DNA of 43,129 nt from an uncultured cyanobacterium (GCA_903858015.1 CAIOGZ010000044.1:1-43129), one strand, 5' to 3'. Shown: positions 19,219 to 27,704, numbered from the stretch's first letter. The notes: a model not told the origin generated them from the letters alone. Numbers and translations are program-made.

Positions 19219-20916
19219 GTGAGCGTTCCTAGCCAGACCCCCAAGCCGGTGGCAACCAGCGGCAGCGATGGCGATCGACAAGTCGATGCGGTGGTGGTGG
19301 GTTCCGGCGCCACCGGTGGCGTGGCGGCGATGGTGTTGGCGGAGGCGGGGCTAAGGGTGCTGGTGCTGGAAGCGGGCCCCGAGCTCACGGCGGCCCAGGC
19401 CTTCGGCAGCGAACCCCGCAATACCCTGCAGCGGCTTGCCAACCTCAGCAGTGGTCGCCAGCGCCGGCAGGTCCAGCATCCGGGCTACTGGAAGCACAAC
19501 CCCGATCTGTTTGTCGACGAACAGAGCAACCCCTGGAGTACCCCGGCCGACGCCCCCTACCTCTGGACCCGGGGGCGCCAGGTGGGGGGACGCAGCCTCA
19601 CCTGGGGCGGGATCACGCTGCGCCTATCGGAGGCGGAGTTCCAGGCCGGCGCCCTGGAGGGTGGGGAGCCGGCCTGGCCGATCGGCACAACCGATCTCGA
19701 TCCCTACTACAGCCGACTGGAGCGGCTGCTGGGGGTGCACGGCCAGGCGGATGGCTTGCCCCAACTCCCCGATGGCCATTACTTGCCTCCCTTGCCGTTC
19801 ACACCGGCGGAGCAGCACCTGGGGCGGGCGATCGAACGGGAGCTGGGCCTGCCCCTGATCCACTCCCGCGGCTTCCGCCTGCATCGCTCCAGCCCTGCTG
19901 CAGCCTGGCCCCCCTCCAGCTCCTTGGGCATCACCCTGGCCCGGGCCCTGGCCACCGGCCGGGTTTGCCTGCGCAGCCAGGCTGTGGTCAGCCACCTGCA
20001 GATTGATCCAACCCGGCAGCGGGCCGAGGGGGTGGTGCTTGTGGATGGCCAGAGCGGCCGCCGCCAGCTGGTCAGGGCCCCGCTGGTGGTGCTGTGCGCC
20101 TCCACGATCGAGTCGCTGCGCATCCTGCTCCACTCCAGTCAGCACCAGGGTGAAGGGGGGCTGATCGACCCCTCCGGCTGCCTGGGCCTGCACCTGATGG
20201 ACCACATTTCCAGTGGCCGCTTCTTCTCCTTGCCTGGGATCGCCCCCCCCGAGACGCCTGCGGAGCTGTCGGGGGCCGGCAGTTGCTTTATTCCCAACAC
20301 CGTGAATCTCAAAGCCGATGAGGGCTTGGGTTTTCGTGGTGGTTACGGGCTCTGGACGGCGATCCAGCGCTTCGATCCCCCGGTTCCCCTGCGGCGGCGA
20401 CCCAGCGAAGCCGTGGGTTTTCTGATCGGTCACGGTGAAGTGCTCAGCAACCCGGCCAACCGGGTGCGCCTGCTCCCCGACCGACTCGATCGCTGGGGGC
20501 TACCGATCCCCCACATCGAGTGCCGTTGGGGCCCCAACGAGCTGGCCTTGGTGGCCCATATGCAGCAGCGGATGGCGGCGGTGGTGGCGGCGGCCGGGGG
20601 CACGATCCGGCCGCTTCAGGATCTGTTCCTCCTGCCGCTGGTGGAACCCCTGCTCAAGGCCAGCCATGCGCTGGCCCCCGGGGCCGCACCACCTGGGTAT
20701 TACATCCATGAACTGGGTGGGGCCCGCCTTTCCCGTACGCCGGAGCAGGGCGTTCTCGATCCCTGGAACCGCTGCTGGCAAGCCCCGAACGTGCTGGTGA
20801 CCGATGGCGCCTGTTGGCCCAGCTCCGGCTGGCAGAGTCCCACCCTCACCTCGATGGCGCTCACCTGGCGGGCCTGCGACGCTGCCGTGGCGCGGATGCG
20901 GCGGGGCGAAGGCTGA
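19219..20916 (+). CDS. GMC-family FAD oxidoreductase
   Basis: 565 aa from a GTG start. An N-terminal Rossmann fold binds FAD: VDAVVVGSGATGGVAAMVLAEAG then VLVLEAGPE. Further GMC marks are GRQVGGRSLTWGGITLR, VVLCASTIESLRILL, and the C-terminal active-site and FAD segment LVTDGACWPSSGWQSPTLT with TSMALTWRA. The usual catalytic His lies in HELGGARLS and is followed by a Ser-rich segment rather than the classic second His/Asn, so this is a divergent member related to bacterial sugar/choline-type dehydrogenases. No signal peptide. The substrate is unknown. Confidence 0.9.
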   Translation: MSVPSQTPKPVATSGSDGDRQVDAVVVGSGATGGVAAMVLAEAGLRVLVLEAGPELTAAQAFGSEPRNTLQRLANLSSGRQRRQVQHPGYWKHNPDLFVDEQSNPWSTPADAPYLWTRGRQVGGRSLTWGGITLRLSEAEFQAGALEGGEPAWPIGTTDLDPYYSRLERLLGVHGQADGLPQLPDGHYLPPLPFTPAEQHLGRAIERELGLPLIHSRGFRLHRSSPAAAWPPSSSLGITLARALATGRVCLRSQAVVSHLQIDPTRQRAEGVVLVDGQSGRRQLVRAPLVVLCASTIESLRILLHSSQHQGEGGLIDPSGCLGLHLMDHISSGRFFSLPGIAPPETPAELSGAGSCFIPNTVNLKADEGLGFRGGYGLWTAIQRFDPPVPLRRRPSEAVGFLIGHGEVLSNPANRVRLLPDRLDRWGLPIPHIECRWGPNELALVAHMQQRMAAVVAAAGGTIRPLQDLFLLPLVEPLLKASHALAPGAAPPGYYIHELGGARLSRTPEQGVLDPWNRCWQAPNVLVTDGACWPSSGWQSPTLTSMALTWRACDAAVARMRRGEG

Positions 20917-21037
20917 GGCGGCTCCGGCAGTGCTTCAGCCAGCCGATGCTGGGATCGCCCTTGCCCATGGGCCCGCAGCGGATGGGCCAACCGGTGTCAA
21001 CCACCACAGTTTTGACGGCATGCTTTGCGCACAATGA

Positions 21038-21107
21038 CTTTGCGACCTCTAACCGGGTCGGGCAAGGGAGAAACAGTAGGGCGGGGGTTGGCACCCTCGC
21101 CTTTTTT
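21038..21107 (+). ncRNA. Candidate Yfr2-like small RNA
   Basis: The block has a 5' hairpin (CGACC 21043-21047 with GGTCG 21056-21060), a single-stranded purine-rich centre with GAGAAACAGTA (21068-21078), and a strong 3' terminator. This matches from memory the Yfr2/Cyano-1 family, abundant cyanobacterial RNAs of 63-95 nt with an unpaired AGGAAACA-type motif; here one base differs. A possible promoter is CACAAT near 21030-21035, with CAGTTT 17 nt before it. It could instead be only the trailer of the GMC gene, 120 nt upstream. Confidence 0.5.
21080..21107 (+). terminator. Rho-independent terminator
   Basis: GGCGGGGGT (21080-21088) pairs with ACCCTCGCC (21093-21101) with one G·T wobble over a 4-nt loop, followed by six T (21102-21107). 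It ends the candidate small RNA and any read-through from the GMC oxidoreductase. Confidence 0.9.
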
Positions 21108-21288
21108 ATTTGGGGTTCCCCTGGGCCAAGCCAGAGCGGCAAGGCGCCCAATCCCACCGATGGCATCGCAACTGTGCTTGGCCCCAGGCTGAGGTGATCA
21201 CGACACCGCAACTGGCTATTGGGGAGCTGCTGCAGCGAGAACAGGGAGGATCAGGAGCCCTAGGGGAGGTCTTGGTCTATAGACTGAT

Positions 21289-21356
21289 TTGAATGACTAT
21301 TTAACTTGAATTACTGTTTAACTTGACTTGCTATTTGGTTTGAATGGCTGTTTAGC
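21289..21356. repeat. Four imperfect 17-bp tandem repeats
   Basis: Units at 21289-21305, 21306-21322, 21323-21339 and 21340-21356 follow the consensus TTGAATkrCTrTTTaac. They are AT-rich in a GC-rich region and end three bases before the DUF2811 stop codon, so they lie in the 3' untranslated region of that minus-strand gene. No coding frame is supported. Role unknown. The stretch 21108-21288 before it contains no recognisable gene. Confidence 0.85.
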
Positions 21357-21358
21357 CA

Positions 21359-21622
21359 TCAGTCATGCCGCAGAAAAAGGGCGTCGAGGTAGTGCTTGGT
21401 GACCATTTGATCGTTGCAGCCGTTTTGAAACAGAAAGCTGGCCAATGCTGAGCTGATCACGCTGTATTGATCCCAGTCGGGATGGTTGTGGATGAAGCTG
21501 CGCATGCCATCGAACAGCACCTCGGGCACCTCCGCTTCCAGGCTCACGGGGCTGCTGGGGTCAAACTCCGAGCCGGCTGGGCTGGGATCGTTCGACCAAG
21601 GCGACAGGCTCTGCATCGACAT
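21359..21622 (-). CDS. DUF2811 family protein
   Basis: 87 aa. The core VSLEAEVPEVLFDGMRSFIHNHPDWDQYSVISSALASFLFQNGC followed by VTKHYLDALF is the cyanobacterial DUF2811 pattern. A small soluble, mostly helical protein; function unknown. The first ~24 residues are Ser/Pro-rich and variable. Its 3' side abuts the 17-bp tandem repeats. Confidence 0.9.
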   Translation of the reverse strand: MSMQSLSPWSNDPSPAGSEFDPSSPVSLEAEVPEVLFDGMRSFIHNHPDWDQYSVISSALASFLFQNGCNDQMVTKHYLDALFLRHD

Positions 21623-22046
21623 CGCGAAGCGCTCATAAGTGCTCTATGGCCGTTACTAGGCCACAGCAAGGGGGCGGCTGTCAAAATGATCCGTGTAGGC
21701 CAAACTCATCTTGAATCGCGCTGAGATCGCTTGCGGCAGCCTTCTGGGGCTTTCAGCGCCCCAGCCTCCGGTCCGCCAACAGGATTCCGACAAGGGCTGT
21801 CAAGGTGCAAATGAACATAGCGATGTTTTCCACAGCACGCAGTCCATTGGCGGCCTGGAGGGCGAGTCCTGGGGAAAAACCCCTTCAAAACGGGGGAAAA
21901 AGACGAAGAAATGGGGAAATCGGCTATTGATCAGCAGAACTGATCATCCATGAACTGATCCGATTCGCCCCCAGGCGAGACGGGCGAGCTGGCTAAAACT
22001 TTGTCAATTCTTCTCGTTCGCCCCTTGCCGCTCGTGCCCTGGGCAG
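21623..22046. other. Gene-free stretch upstream of DUF2811
   Basis: No ORF here has a recognisable protein pattern; the short open frames look like chance. It contains the upstream region of the minus-strand DUF2811 gene and a small CCCC/GGGG hairpin (CCCCTTCAAAACGGGG, near 21882-21897) in an A-rich context. Nothing else is supported. Confidence 0.5.
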
Positions 22047-22094
22047 TTCAATCCGGGTTGACTTCAGTCCGGGTTCGCTTCAGTCCGGTCGTGG
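22047..22094. repeat. Three imperfect 16-bp tandem repeats at the cbiX stop
   Basis: Units TTCAATCCGGGTTGAC (22047), TTCAGTCCGGGTTCGC (22063) and TTCAGTCCGGTCGTGG (22079) lie head to tail. The third contains the stop codon of the minus-strand chelatase gene, so slippage here could alter the end of that protein. Confidence 0.75.
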
Positions 22095-23186
22095 CTGGCG
22101 GAGGGTGCGCGGGCCAAGGGGGTGGTCGGCGTGGGGATAGGGCGGATGGTGGTGCTGGTGGCTAGCAACCGCTACGGGCACGCCATCGGGCTGGCAGGCA
22201 CCGGTGCATTCCCGTTCGCAGAGCTTGCAGCTTTCCACCAGGCCCTCCACGTGGTGGTGGTGACTGTGCTGCGGCGCTCCCACCTCCATTTCAAAGCCCA
22301 GCACCTGGGCGCGATATTTGCAAAGCGAGCAGTTCATGTCGTTATCACCCCGCAGCACGTCTTCAACCCGTTCCTGGAAGGTGGCCAGCACCTCAGGATG
22401 GTCCCCCAGGTAGGCGGCATGGAGGATCTCCAGATCGGCATGGTCGGCGGCAACCCTTTGGCTGTGCTGCACGATGCGACTCACCAGCACACCGGAGAAC
22501 AGAAAGTAGGGAAACACCACGATGCGGCGATAGCCCAATTTGACCAGTTGGCGCAGCCCGGGTTCGACCAGGGGGAAGGTCACCCCCGAATAGAGGGTCT
22601 CTCCCCAGCCGAATCCGAAGCCTTCTACGAGCATGCGGGTGACCTTGGCCACGTTGGAGTTGGCATCGGGATCGGAGGCGCCACGGCCCACCACCACCAG
22701 CAGGGTGTCGTGGAGGGGCACAGGCTCTCTGCCGGCCCTGCCGTTTTGCGCGTCCGCCTGCTCCAGACAGCTACGAATCCGGGCCGCAGCGGCCAGGATC
22801 ATCTTGCGATCCACCCCGAGTTCGCGGCCGTAATCAATGCGCAGGCCCGTTTCAGCGGCGTAGGTGTTCAGCACCGAAGGGATGTCGTTTTTGGCGTGGC
22901 CCGCTGCAAACAACATGGCTGGAATCGCCAGCACATGGCGGACGCCCCGGCGGCGCAGGGCCTCGAGCCCGTCGCGCAGGATCGGTCTGGCGAATTCCAG
23001 GTAGCCAAACTCCACGGGAACCCTCCCCATCAGCTGCTGCAGTTGGCCGGCCAGGGAAGCGAACTCCTCCACCGCCAGTCGGTTGCGACTGCCATGGCCG
23101 CAGACCAGAACTCCGATCGGCCCATGGGGACCGACAAGCTCTTCCCGGCAATCAACCGCCGGAAAAGCACCGGAATGGGAGTTCAT
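22080..23186 (-). CDS. cbiX: Sirohydrochlorin chelatase, long CbiX-like form
   Basis: 368 aa from the ATG of MNSHSGAF; a GTG 12 nt upstream is possible. Two chelatase half-domains are visible: VLVCGHGSRN with FAAGHAKNDIPS (active-site His residues) and, in the second, VVVGRGASDPDANSN with FPYFLFSGVLVSRI. It should insert Co or Fe into sirohydrochlorin for cobalamin or siroheme. The C-terminus adds MNCSLCKYRAQVLGFE, a HSHHHH cluster, CKLCERECTGAC and an HQHHH/HADH tail. Cys- and His-rich tails are known in long CbiX proteins (an Fe-S centre and metal storage). Which metal is used here is not settled by sequence. Confidence 0.88.
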   Translation of the reverse strand: MNSHSGAFPAVDCREELVGPHGPIGVLVCGHGSRNRLAVEEFASLAGQLQQLMGRVPVEFGYLEFARPILRDGLEALRRRGVRHVLAIPAMLFAAGHAKNDIPSVLNTYAAETGLRIDYGRELGVDRKMILAAAARIRSCLEQADAQNGRAGREPVPLHDTLLVVVGRGASDPDANSNVAKVTRMLVEGFGFGWGETLYSGVTFPLVEPGLRQLVKLGYRRIVVFPYFLFSGVLVSRIVQHSQRVAADHADLEILHAAYLGDHPEVLATFQERVEDVLRGDNDMNCSLCKYRAQVLGFEMEVGAPQHSHHHHVEGLVESCKLCERECTGACQPDGVPVAVASHQHHHPPYPHADHPLGPRTLRQPRPD

Positions 23187-23323
23187 GGTCTGCTGCACCT
23201 GGTCAAGACCCTATTCCTGGCCGTGGCACGACGCAGCGCCCCGGCGGCCGGAGCGCTAGCCAGCAGCCGGGGCCGACGGATTCACACCGAAGGCGCAAAG
23301 ATGGCCCACTAACCTCTTTGACC

Positions 23324-23980
23324 ATGAGTCTGCGTCTTCCGCCCTATCAGCCCCTGCCGCCGCCCGCAAGCCAGGAGGGCTTGCAGGAAGTACTGATTGC
23401 TGATCTGCAGCCCACCCAGATGTGCGTGGGGCTGGCCGAGGTGCGAAGCCGCCAGGTGGATTTTTCCCAGGAATCGGGGCGGGAGCGCCGCCTTTATCTG
23501 GGCGGCAAACCGGTGCCCTTGGTGCGCAGTGGCGATGGCCAGTTCTGGATGGTGGACCGCCACCATCGCCTCAGGGCGCTGGTGGAGCTGGATCCAACCG
23601 CCTTCGCATTCGGTTATGTGGTGCTTGAGGTGCCCAGCGCTGACCGGGCCGTGGTGCTGGCGGCCCTGCAGGAACGCGGTTGGCTGTACCTGTACGACGG
23701 TCGCGGCCAGGGCCCCCTCGATCCCAGCGATCTGCCTAGCCGCCTTGTCGGCCTGCAGGACGATCCCTACCGCAGCCTCGTCTGGAAACTCAAGAAGGAA
23801 GGCCTGATCGAACCGGCCCCCCTGATCCCCTTCCATGAGTTCCGTTGGGGTGCCTGGTTGCGCAGCCGCTCCCTGCCGCCCTTCACCTCGTCCCGCCTCG
23901 ATCCAGCCCTGCCGGCCGCCCGCACCCTGGTCCGCTCAATGGCGGCCTCCCAGCTGGCCGGCTGGAGGGGACCGGCCTGA
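23324..23980 (+). CDS. ParB/sulfiredoxin-fold protein (ParBc_2-like)
   Basis: 218 aa from the ATG of MSLRLPPYQP; a TTG 6 nt upstream opens the same frame. The N-terminal part IADLQPTQMCVGLAEVRSRQVDF, then LGGKPVPLVRSGDGQFWMVDRHHRLRAL, is the ParB-like nuclease fold with its GxxRxxA-type loop replaced by DRHHRLRAL. The rest (EKKG-type helix, FHEFRWGAWLRSR) resembles the stand-alone ParBc_2 family. It lacks the HTH and dimer domain of chromosomal ParB and has no ParA neighbour, so partitioning is unlikely. Role unknown. Confidence 0.75.
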   Translation: MSLRLPPYQPLPPPASQEGLQEVLIADLQPTQMCVGLAEVRSRQVDFSQESGRERRLYLGGKPVPLVRSGDGQFWMVDRHHRLRALVELDPTAFAFGYVVLEVPSADRAVVLAALQERGWLYLYDGRGQGPLDPSDLPSRLVGLQDDPYRSLVWKLKKEGLIEPAPLIPFHEFRWGAWLRSRSLPPFTSSRLDPALPAARTLVRSMAASQLAGWRGPA

Positions 23981-24003
23981 TCCGAGCGGATTTGGGATCA
24001 GGA

Positions 24004-25350
24004 TTAATCCTGGTTGCGCGGCGGCAGGCCATCGCCCCGCTGCAATTGCTCCTGCCAGCGGTCGCAGCGGAAACCCAGCATCAGCCCGCCGCCGGCCAGT
24101 AGCAGGCCCGTGATCAGGCCCGCTGGGGTATGGACCAGAACGGCGAGCCCCAGGCCGATCCAGGCAAGCCAGCGCAGTAAGGGGCGCCAGCGACGGATGG
24201 TCTGCAGGGCCCCCCCGCAGGAGCGGCAATGGTCGGTATGGCTGTGCAGTCGGTCCATCAGCGCCGTGCGATCAAGCCGCGCTGGCAGCAGCTGGCCGGC
24301 AAAGGGTTCGCCGCCATAGCGATTCACCCACTCGTGCAGGGCCTTCACGTAGCCATCGGCTGGGGTGGCGAGAAAGAAGGCGCGGCCGGCGTTGGCGCTG
24401 CCGCCTTGGCGTTCGAGCGCCCGCTCCTGCCAGTGCAGGAAGATCTGGTCGTCCTCCAGGACGCGATGGTTGCCGAGGTGCTGCAGCCAGATCGGGCGTA
24501 AGCGCAGCAGCAGGGCCGGCAGCTTCTTTTCAAAGCGGAAGGGGAAACGGGCAAAGACCCGGCATTCGCCGCGGCGGATCGGCACGGCGTAGACCACCGT
24601 GAGAATGCGGGCGAAGCCGCGGGCGGTGAGGTCGTGCCAAAGCAGGCCAGGGGCCACAAACGTGGTGTGCTGGCTACCGAGCTTGCCGCGGCGCGGACCT
24701 TCCTCCCACAGCATCGTGAAACCCCCAGGGCCAAAGCTGGTGCGCTGGGCCCTCACCGGCGCGGCGTTTTCGCGGCGACCCACGGTGCGGTGGTGGGTGA
24801 AGGGCACATGGCTCACATCGAGCACGTTCTCCAACAGGGTGAGGGCGTCCATCGGCAGGTCCCGGAAGGTGTCCTGCACCAGCCAGTCGCCGCCGTCCTC
24901 GTCGAGGGCCGGCACCAGGGGGAGGGGCACGGCTGCAGCGGCGGCGGGATCGCCCGCGAACACGAACAGCAGGCCTTGGCCCTCCGCGGTGGCGTGGCGA
25001 CGGCAGCTGGAGCGCTGCGGGCTGGGTCTGGAGCCCGGCAGCGCCTGGGGGATGGCCGTGCAGCGACCCGTACCATCGAAACTCCAGCCGTGGTAAGGGC
25101 ACTCCAGCTCACCGTTCTGATTGAGCCGGCCCTCCGAGAGGGGCACCAGCCGGTGGGGGCAGATATCGCTGAAGGCCTGCCAGCAGGCGCTGGAACGCTC
25201 CCACCAGAGCACCAGGTCTTCGCCAAGCAGGGTGAAGGGGCTGGGCCGGGCAGGATCGAGATCGCGCAGAAAGGCCACCGGATACCACTGGTTCGTCCAG
25301 CTCTGCGGTGGCGCCTGGGCGGGGGATGGCGGGGCGGAAAGGGTCGTCAT
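24004..25350 (-). CDS. Rieske oxygenase, pheophorbide a oxygenase (PaO)-like
   Basis: 448 aa. The Rieske 2Fe-2S ligands are in CPHRLVPLSEGRL and CPYHGWSF (about residues 64-90). The mononuclear iron site lies in ENVLDVSHVPFTHH. The C-terminus has a CxxC (HTDHCRSCGGAL) followed by two hydrophobic helices, the arrangement of PaO/TIC55/PTC52 proteins of chloroplasts and cyanobacteria. It is probably a membrane-bound oxygenase acting on a tetrapyrrole or related ring; the substrate is not determinable. It meets the ParB-like gene tail to tail and is divergent from the UspA gene. Confidence 0.92.
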   Translation of the reverse strand: MTTLSAPPSPAQAPPQSWTNQWYPVAFLRDLDPARPSPFTLLGEDLVLWWERSSACWQAFSDICPHRLVPLSEGRLNQNGELECPYHGWSFDGTGRCTAIPQALPGSRPSPQRSSCRRHATAEGQGLLFVFAGDPAAAAAVPLPLVPALDEDGGDWLVQDTFRDLPMDALTLLENVLDVSHVPFTHHRTVGRRENAAPVRAQRTSFGPGGFTMLWEEGPRRGKLGSQHTTFVAPGLLWHDLTARGFARILTVVYAVPIRRGECRVFARFPFRFEKKLPALLLRLRPIWLQHLGNHRVLEDDQIFLHWQERALERQGGSANAGRAFFLATPADGYVKALHEWVNRYGGEPFAGQLLPARLDRTALMDRLHSHTDHCRSCGGALQTIRRWRPLLRWLAWIGLGLAVLVHTPAGLITGLLLAGGGLMLGFRCDRWQEQLQRGDGLPPRNQD

Positions 25351-25479
25351 GGCCCGATTCTGGCGGCGGGGAGGGCGGCGCTGCGGTGGGGCAACAGGCA
25401 GGCCAAAATCCTGCTCTGCCCCCTCAGCAACGGCCCGGCCTGGCCTGGCGACCTAGACAGGGTGAGACTCCCTTTTTCG

Positions 25480-25926
25480 ATGGTCTACACCCACCTGCTC
25501 GTTCCCACCGACGGCACCGAGCGCTCCCAGCGGGCGGTGGCTGAGGCGGCGCACCTAGCCACGGCCCTCGGCGCCAGGATCACCGTGCTCACCGTCCAAC
25601 AGGAACCGCGGATGCCGGTGCCGGGCATGGGCGAACGGCTGGATGGGGCCGCCCTCGCCACCCTGGCCCAGGTGGCTCGCCAGGAGGCCGAGCGGGTGGT
25701 GGCCGATGCCCTGGCGGTGGTGGCCGCAGCCGGGGTGGAGGCCCGCCAGGAACGGGTGATTGGCGAGCACCCCGATCGGGCAATTCTGGCGGCGGCCGAC
25801 CGCCTTGGCTGCGATCTGATCGTGATGGCCTCCCACGGCCGGCGCGGCATCAAAGGGGTTGTCCTGGGCAGCCAGACCCAACGGGTGCTGGTGCAGGCCA
25901 CGATTCCGGTGTTGGTGGTCCGCTGA
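25480..25926 (+). CDS. Universal stress protein, UspA family
   Basis: 148 aa, one Usp domain. THLLVPTDGTERSQRAVAEA opens the fold, and the ATP-binding signature appears as VMASHGRRGIKGVVLGSQTQRVL, close to the G-2x-G-9x-G-S/T pattern, so nucleotide binding is likely. C-terminal strand IPVLVVR is normal. The ATG at 25480 fits the family start. The ligand and physiological role are not specific from sequence. Confidence 0.95.
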   Translation: MVYTHLLVPTDGTERSQRAVAEAAHLATALGARITVLTVQQEPRMPVPGMGERLDGAALATLAQVARQEAERVVADALAVVAAAGVEARQERVIGEHPDRAILAAADRLGCDLIVMASHGRRGIKGVVLGSQTQRVLVQATIPVLVVR

Positions 25927-26047
25927 TCCGAATCGGGCCGGCTGCGCTGGGGTGGAGATCCTCACCTTGGGTCCAGCTTGGCTGACGGATCGAGCCAGGC
26001 GAGGATCAGCTCACAACACCCGCTTTCCGCAGGGCTAAAGCCACGCC

Positions 26048-26560
26048 ATGACCCGTGAACGCGATCCCTTCCGCATCCCCCAGGCTGGTGTCGAGGTCGC
26101 TCCCCTGGCAGGGCTAGCAGCGCTCGATCTGGGTATCGGCGGCTCGCTGGCGCCTGGTCGCTTTGTGAGCGAGTCCACCCTTGGCGGCATGGTGGTTTAT
26201 GGGGTCTACCAGGCCCTGCTCTGTGGCCTGCGCAGTGAAGCGCTGGTGCGCCGCGGTGAGCTGCGTCGCCGGGATCAGGCCGCGCTGGTGGCCCGCAGCG
26301 TGGGGCGATCGGTTCAGCGGGGTGCGGCCACCGGATTGGTACTGAGCCTGGTGCTGTTGATCTTCCCTTGGCTGAGTTTGCCCATGGCCTTGGCCGGCAT
26401 GGTGGGGGCGGGCAAGGCCTCGGTGGATCTGTTCCACGCCTTCTGGGATGGCCTCGATCAAAGCCAGAAGGAGGAACTGCACGAGGCTGCCTACCGGGCC
26501 GGGGTCAACCTGGGCCGGCTGGTGCATGGTGCGAGGACAGCCCTGCCGGAGCCTGAATAG
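26048..26560 (+). CDS. Conserved membrane protein of unknown function
   Basis: 170 aa. Not recognised. An N-terminal hydrophobic glycine-rich stretch (GLAALDLGIGGSLAPG and GGMVVYGVYQALLCGL) is followed by a basic segment (RRGELRRRDQAALVARSVGRSVQRG) and a long hydrophobic stretch (GLVLSLVLLIFPWLSLPMALAGMVGAG). The C-terminus is amphipathic with SQKEELHEAAYRAG. Codon usage and composition match neighbours, and the ATG start is clean. It is a likely real inner-membrane protein with no assignable role. Confidence 0.7.
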   Translation: MTRERDPFRIPQAGVEVAPLAGLAALDLGIGGSLAPGRFVSESTLGGMVVYGVYQALLCGLRSEALVRRGELRRRDQAALVARSVGRSVQRGAATGLVLSLVLLIFPWLSLPMALAGMVGAGKASVDLFHAFWDGLDQSQKEELHEAAYRAGVNLGRLVHGARTALPEPE

Positions 26561-26645
26561 GCTCCAGCCCTGGCGGTCCCAGCGAGTCCATCCCCGACCA
26601 GTCCAGCGAGCCGATGGCCGGCCGGGCAGGCATGCCGGGTAGCAA

Positions 26646-27704
26646 TCAAGTGCTGCCGTAGGCGACCTGGCAAGCCGCATTGAGTAGTTCCGCCTGGGCG
26701 GCACTGCTGGGTGCAACACCATCGATGCTGCCGACGGCGCAGTCGGCGGTCAGGTTGTAGGTGCTGCCGTCGACCTGCACCAGGAAGCTGACCCCCTGGC
26801 TACCCGAGGGCTGAACCGTGCCCCAGAGCAGTTGATAGCTGGTCTGGGGCACGACGATGTAGGTGCTGCTGCTGGCTACGGCGGAATCCACCGCAGCATT
26901 GATCACGGCGGCGGAAGCCAGGCTGGAAACCCCCCAGAGGGCGGCATTGGCACCCCACCATCCCCAGGCCGGAGTTGCCCAGCCGCCGTACCAGCCATAG
27001 GACCAGGGCCTGGCATAGCCCCAGCCAGAGCGGGCCCAGCCCGGTGAGAGATTCACGTTGTTGATATTGACATCGCGGTTCCAGTTGCGACTCACGTTGG
27101 TGTTGAAGTTTCGCTGTACCGGCCGGTTGAGACTGCCGTTCAGGTTGCGATCATCAGTTCCCAGGTTGCGATTGCCAGATCCCAGGTTGCGATTGCCGGC
27201 GATGCCGTCGCGATTGGGGTTGGCCAGGTTGGAGCGATCCAGGCTGGCTGGGGTGCGCTGAGCCGAACCGAGGCTGCCCGGGGTGCGGTTGGCGGCACCG
27301 AGCGTGCTGGGGGTGCGGTTGCCAGGAGCTTGGAGGCCAGGGTCTGGCCGTGCCGCTGGCCGTCCCAGGCCCGGGCTGGGGGCAGTGCTCCGCACCGAAT
27401 TGCTCCACCCACCGCTGGGACGGGTTGCGCCGCGGTTGAGGCCGCCGGCTTCACCACTGTGCTGGAAGCCGCTGCGGCCGCCGCCGCTAGCGCCACCGCC
27501 GCCGCGGTTACCGCCCCCGAAACCACCACCACCACCACCTCGGCCGCCGCCGCCGCCGCCACCGCGGGCGATCCAGTCGGCCTGCAGGTTGGATTTGGCC
27601 AGGGCTGCCAGCGGGGCGATCAGCGGGGCGAGCGCCAGCAGCAGGGCGAGCAGCAGGCCACCTTGACGCCGGCTGCGGAAGCTAGGGCTGTTGGGGGTGC
27701 TCAT
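26646..27704 (-). CDS. Secreted Gly/Asn-rich repeat protein
   Basis: 352 aa from the ATG of MSTPNSPSF. A signal peptide is clear (RSRRQGGLLLALLLALAPLIAPLAALA). The mature part has a poly-Gly/Arg tract with GGGGGGGRGGGG, then degenerate repeats of NRTPxSLGxA (three copies) and GNRNLG (three or four copies), then a Trp/Tyr-rich segment (WGYARPWSYGWYGGW). The last ~110 residues form a conserved-looking domain with INAAVDSAV and ILLWGTVQPSG-like strands. It is presumably an envelope or surface protein. Its ATG overlaps the stop of the upstream gene (ATGA), so the two are coupled. No enzyme motif. Confidence 0.75.
   Translation of the reverse strand: MSTPNSPSFRSRRQGGLLLALLLALAPLIAPLAALAKSNLQADWIARGGGGGGGRGGGGGGFGGGNRGGGGASGGGRSGFQHSGEAGGLNRGATRPSGGWSNSVRSTAPSPGLGRPAARPDPGLQAPGNRTPSTLGAANRTPGSLGSAQRTPASLDRSNLANPNRDGIAGNRNLGSGNRNLGTDDRNLNGSLNRPVQRNFNTNVSRNWNRDVNINNVNLSPGWARSGWGYARPWSYGWYGGWATPAWGWWGANAALWGVSSLASAAVINAAVDSAVASSSTYIVVPQTSYQLLWGTVQPSGSQGVSFLVQVDGSTYNLTADCAVGSIDGVAPSSAAQAELLNAACQVAYGST

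Noticed and set aside
23999-24012. Perfect 14-bp palindrome CAGGATTAATCCTG between convergent genes
   Set aside because: It overlaps the Rieske stop codon and has no T run; too short to claim a terminator or operator.
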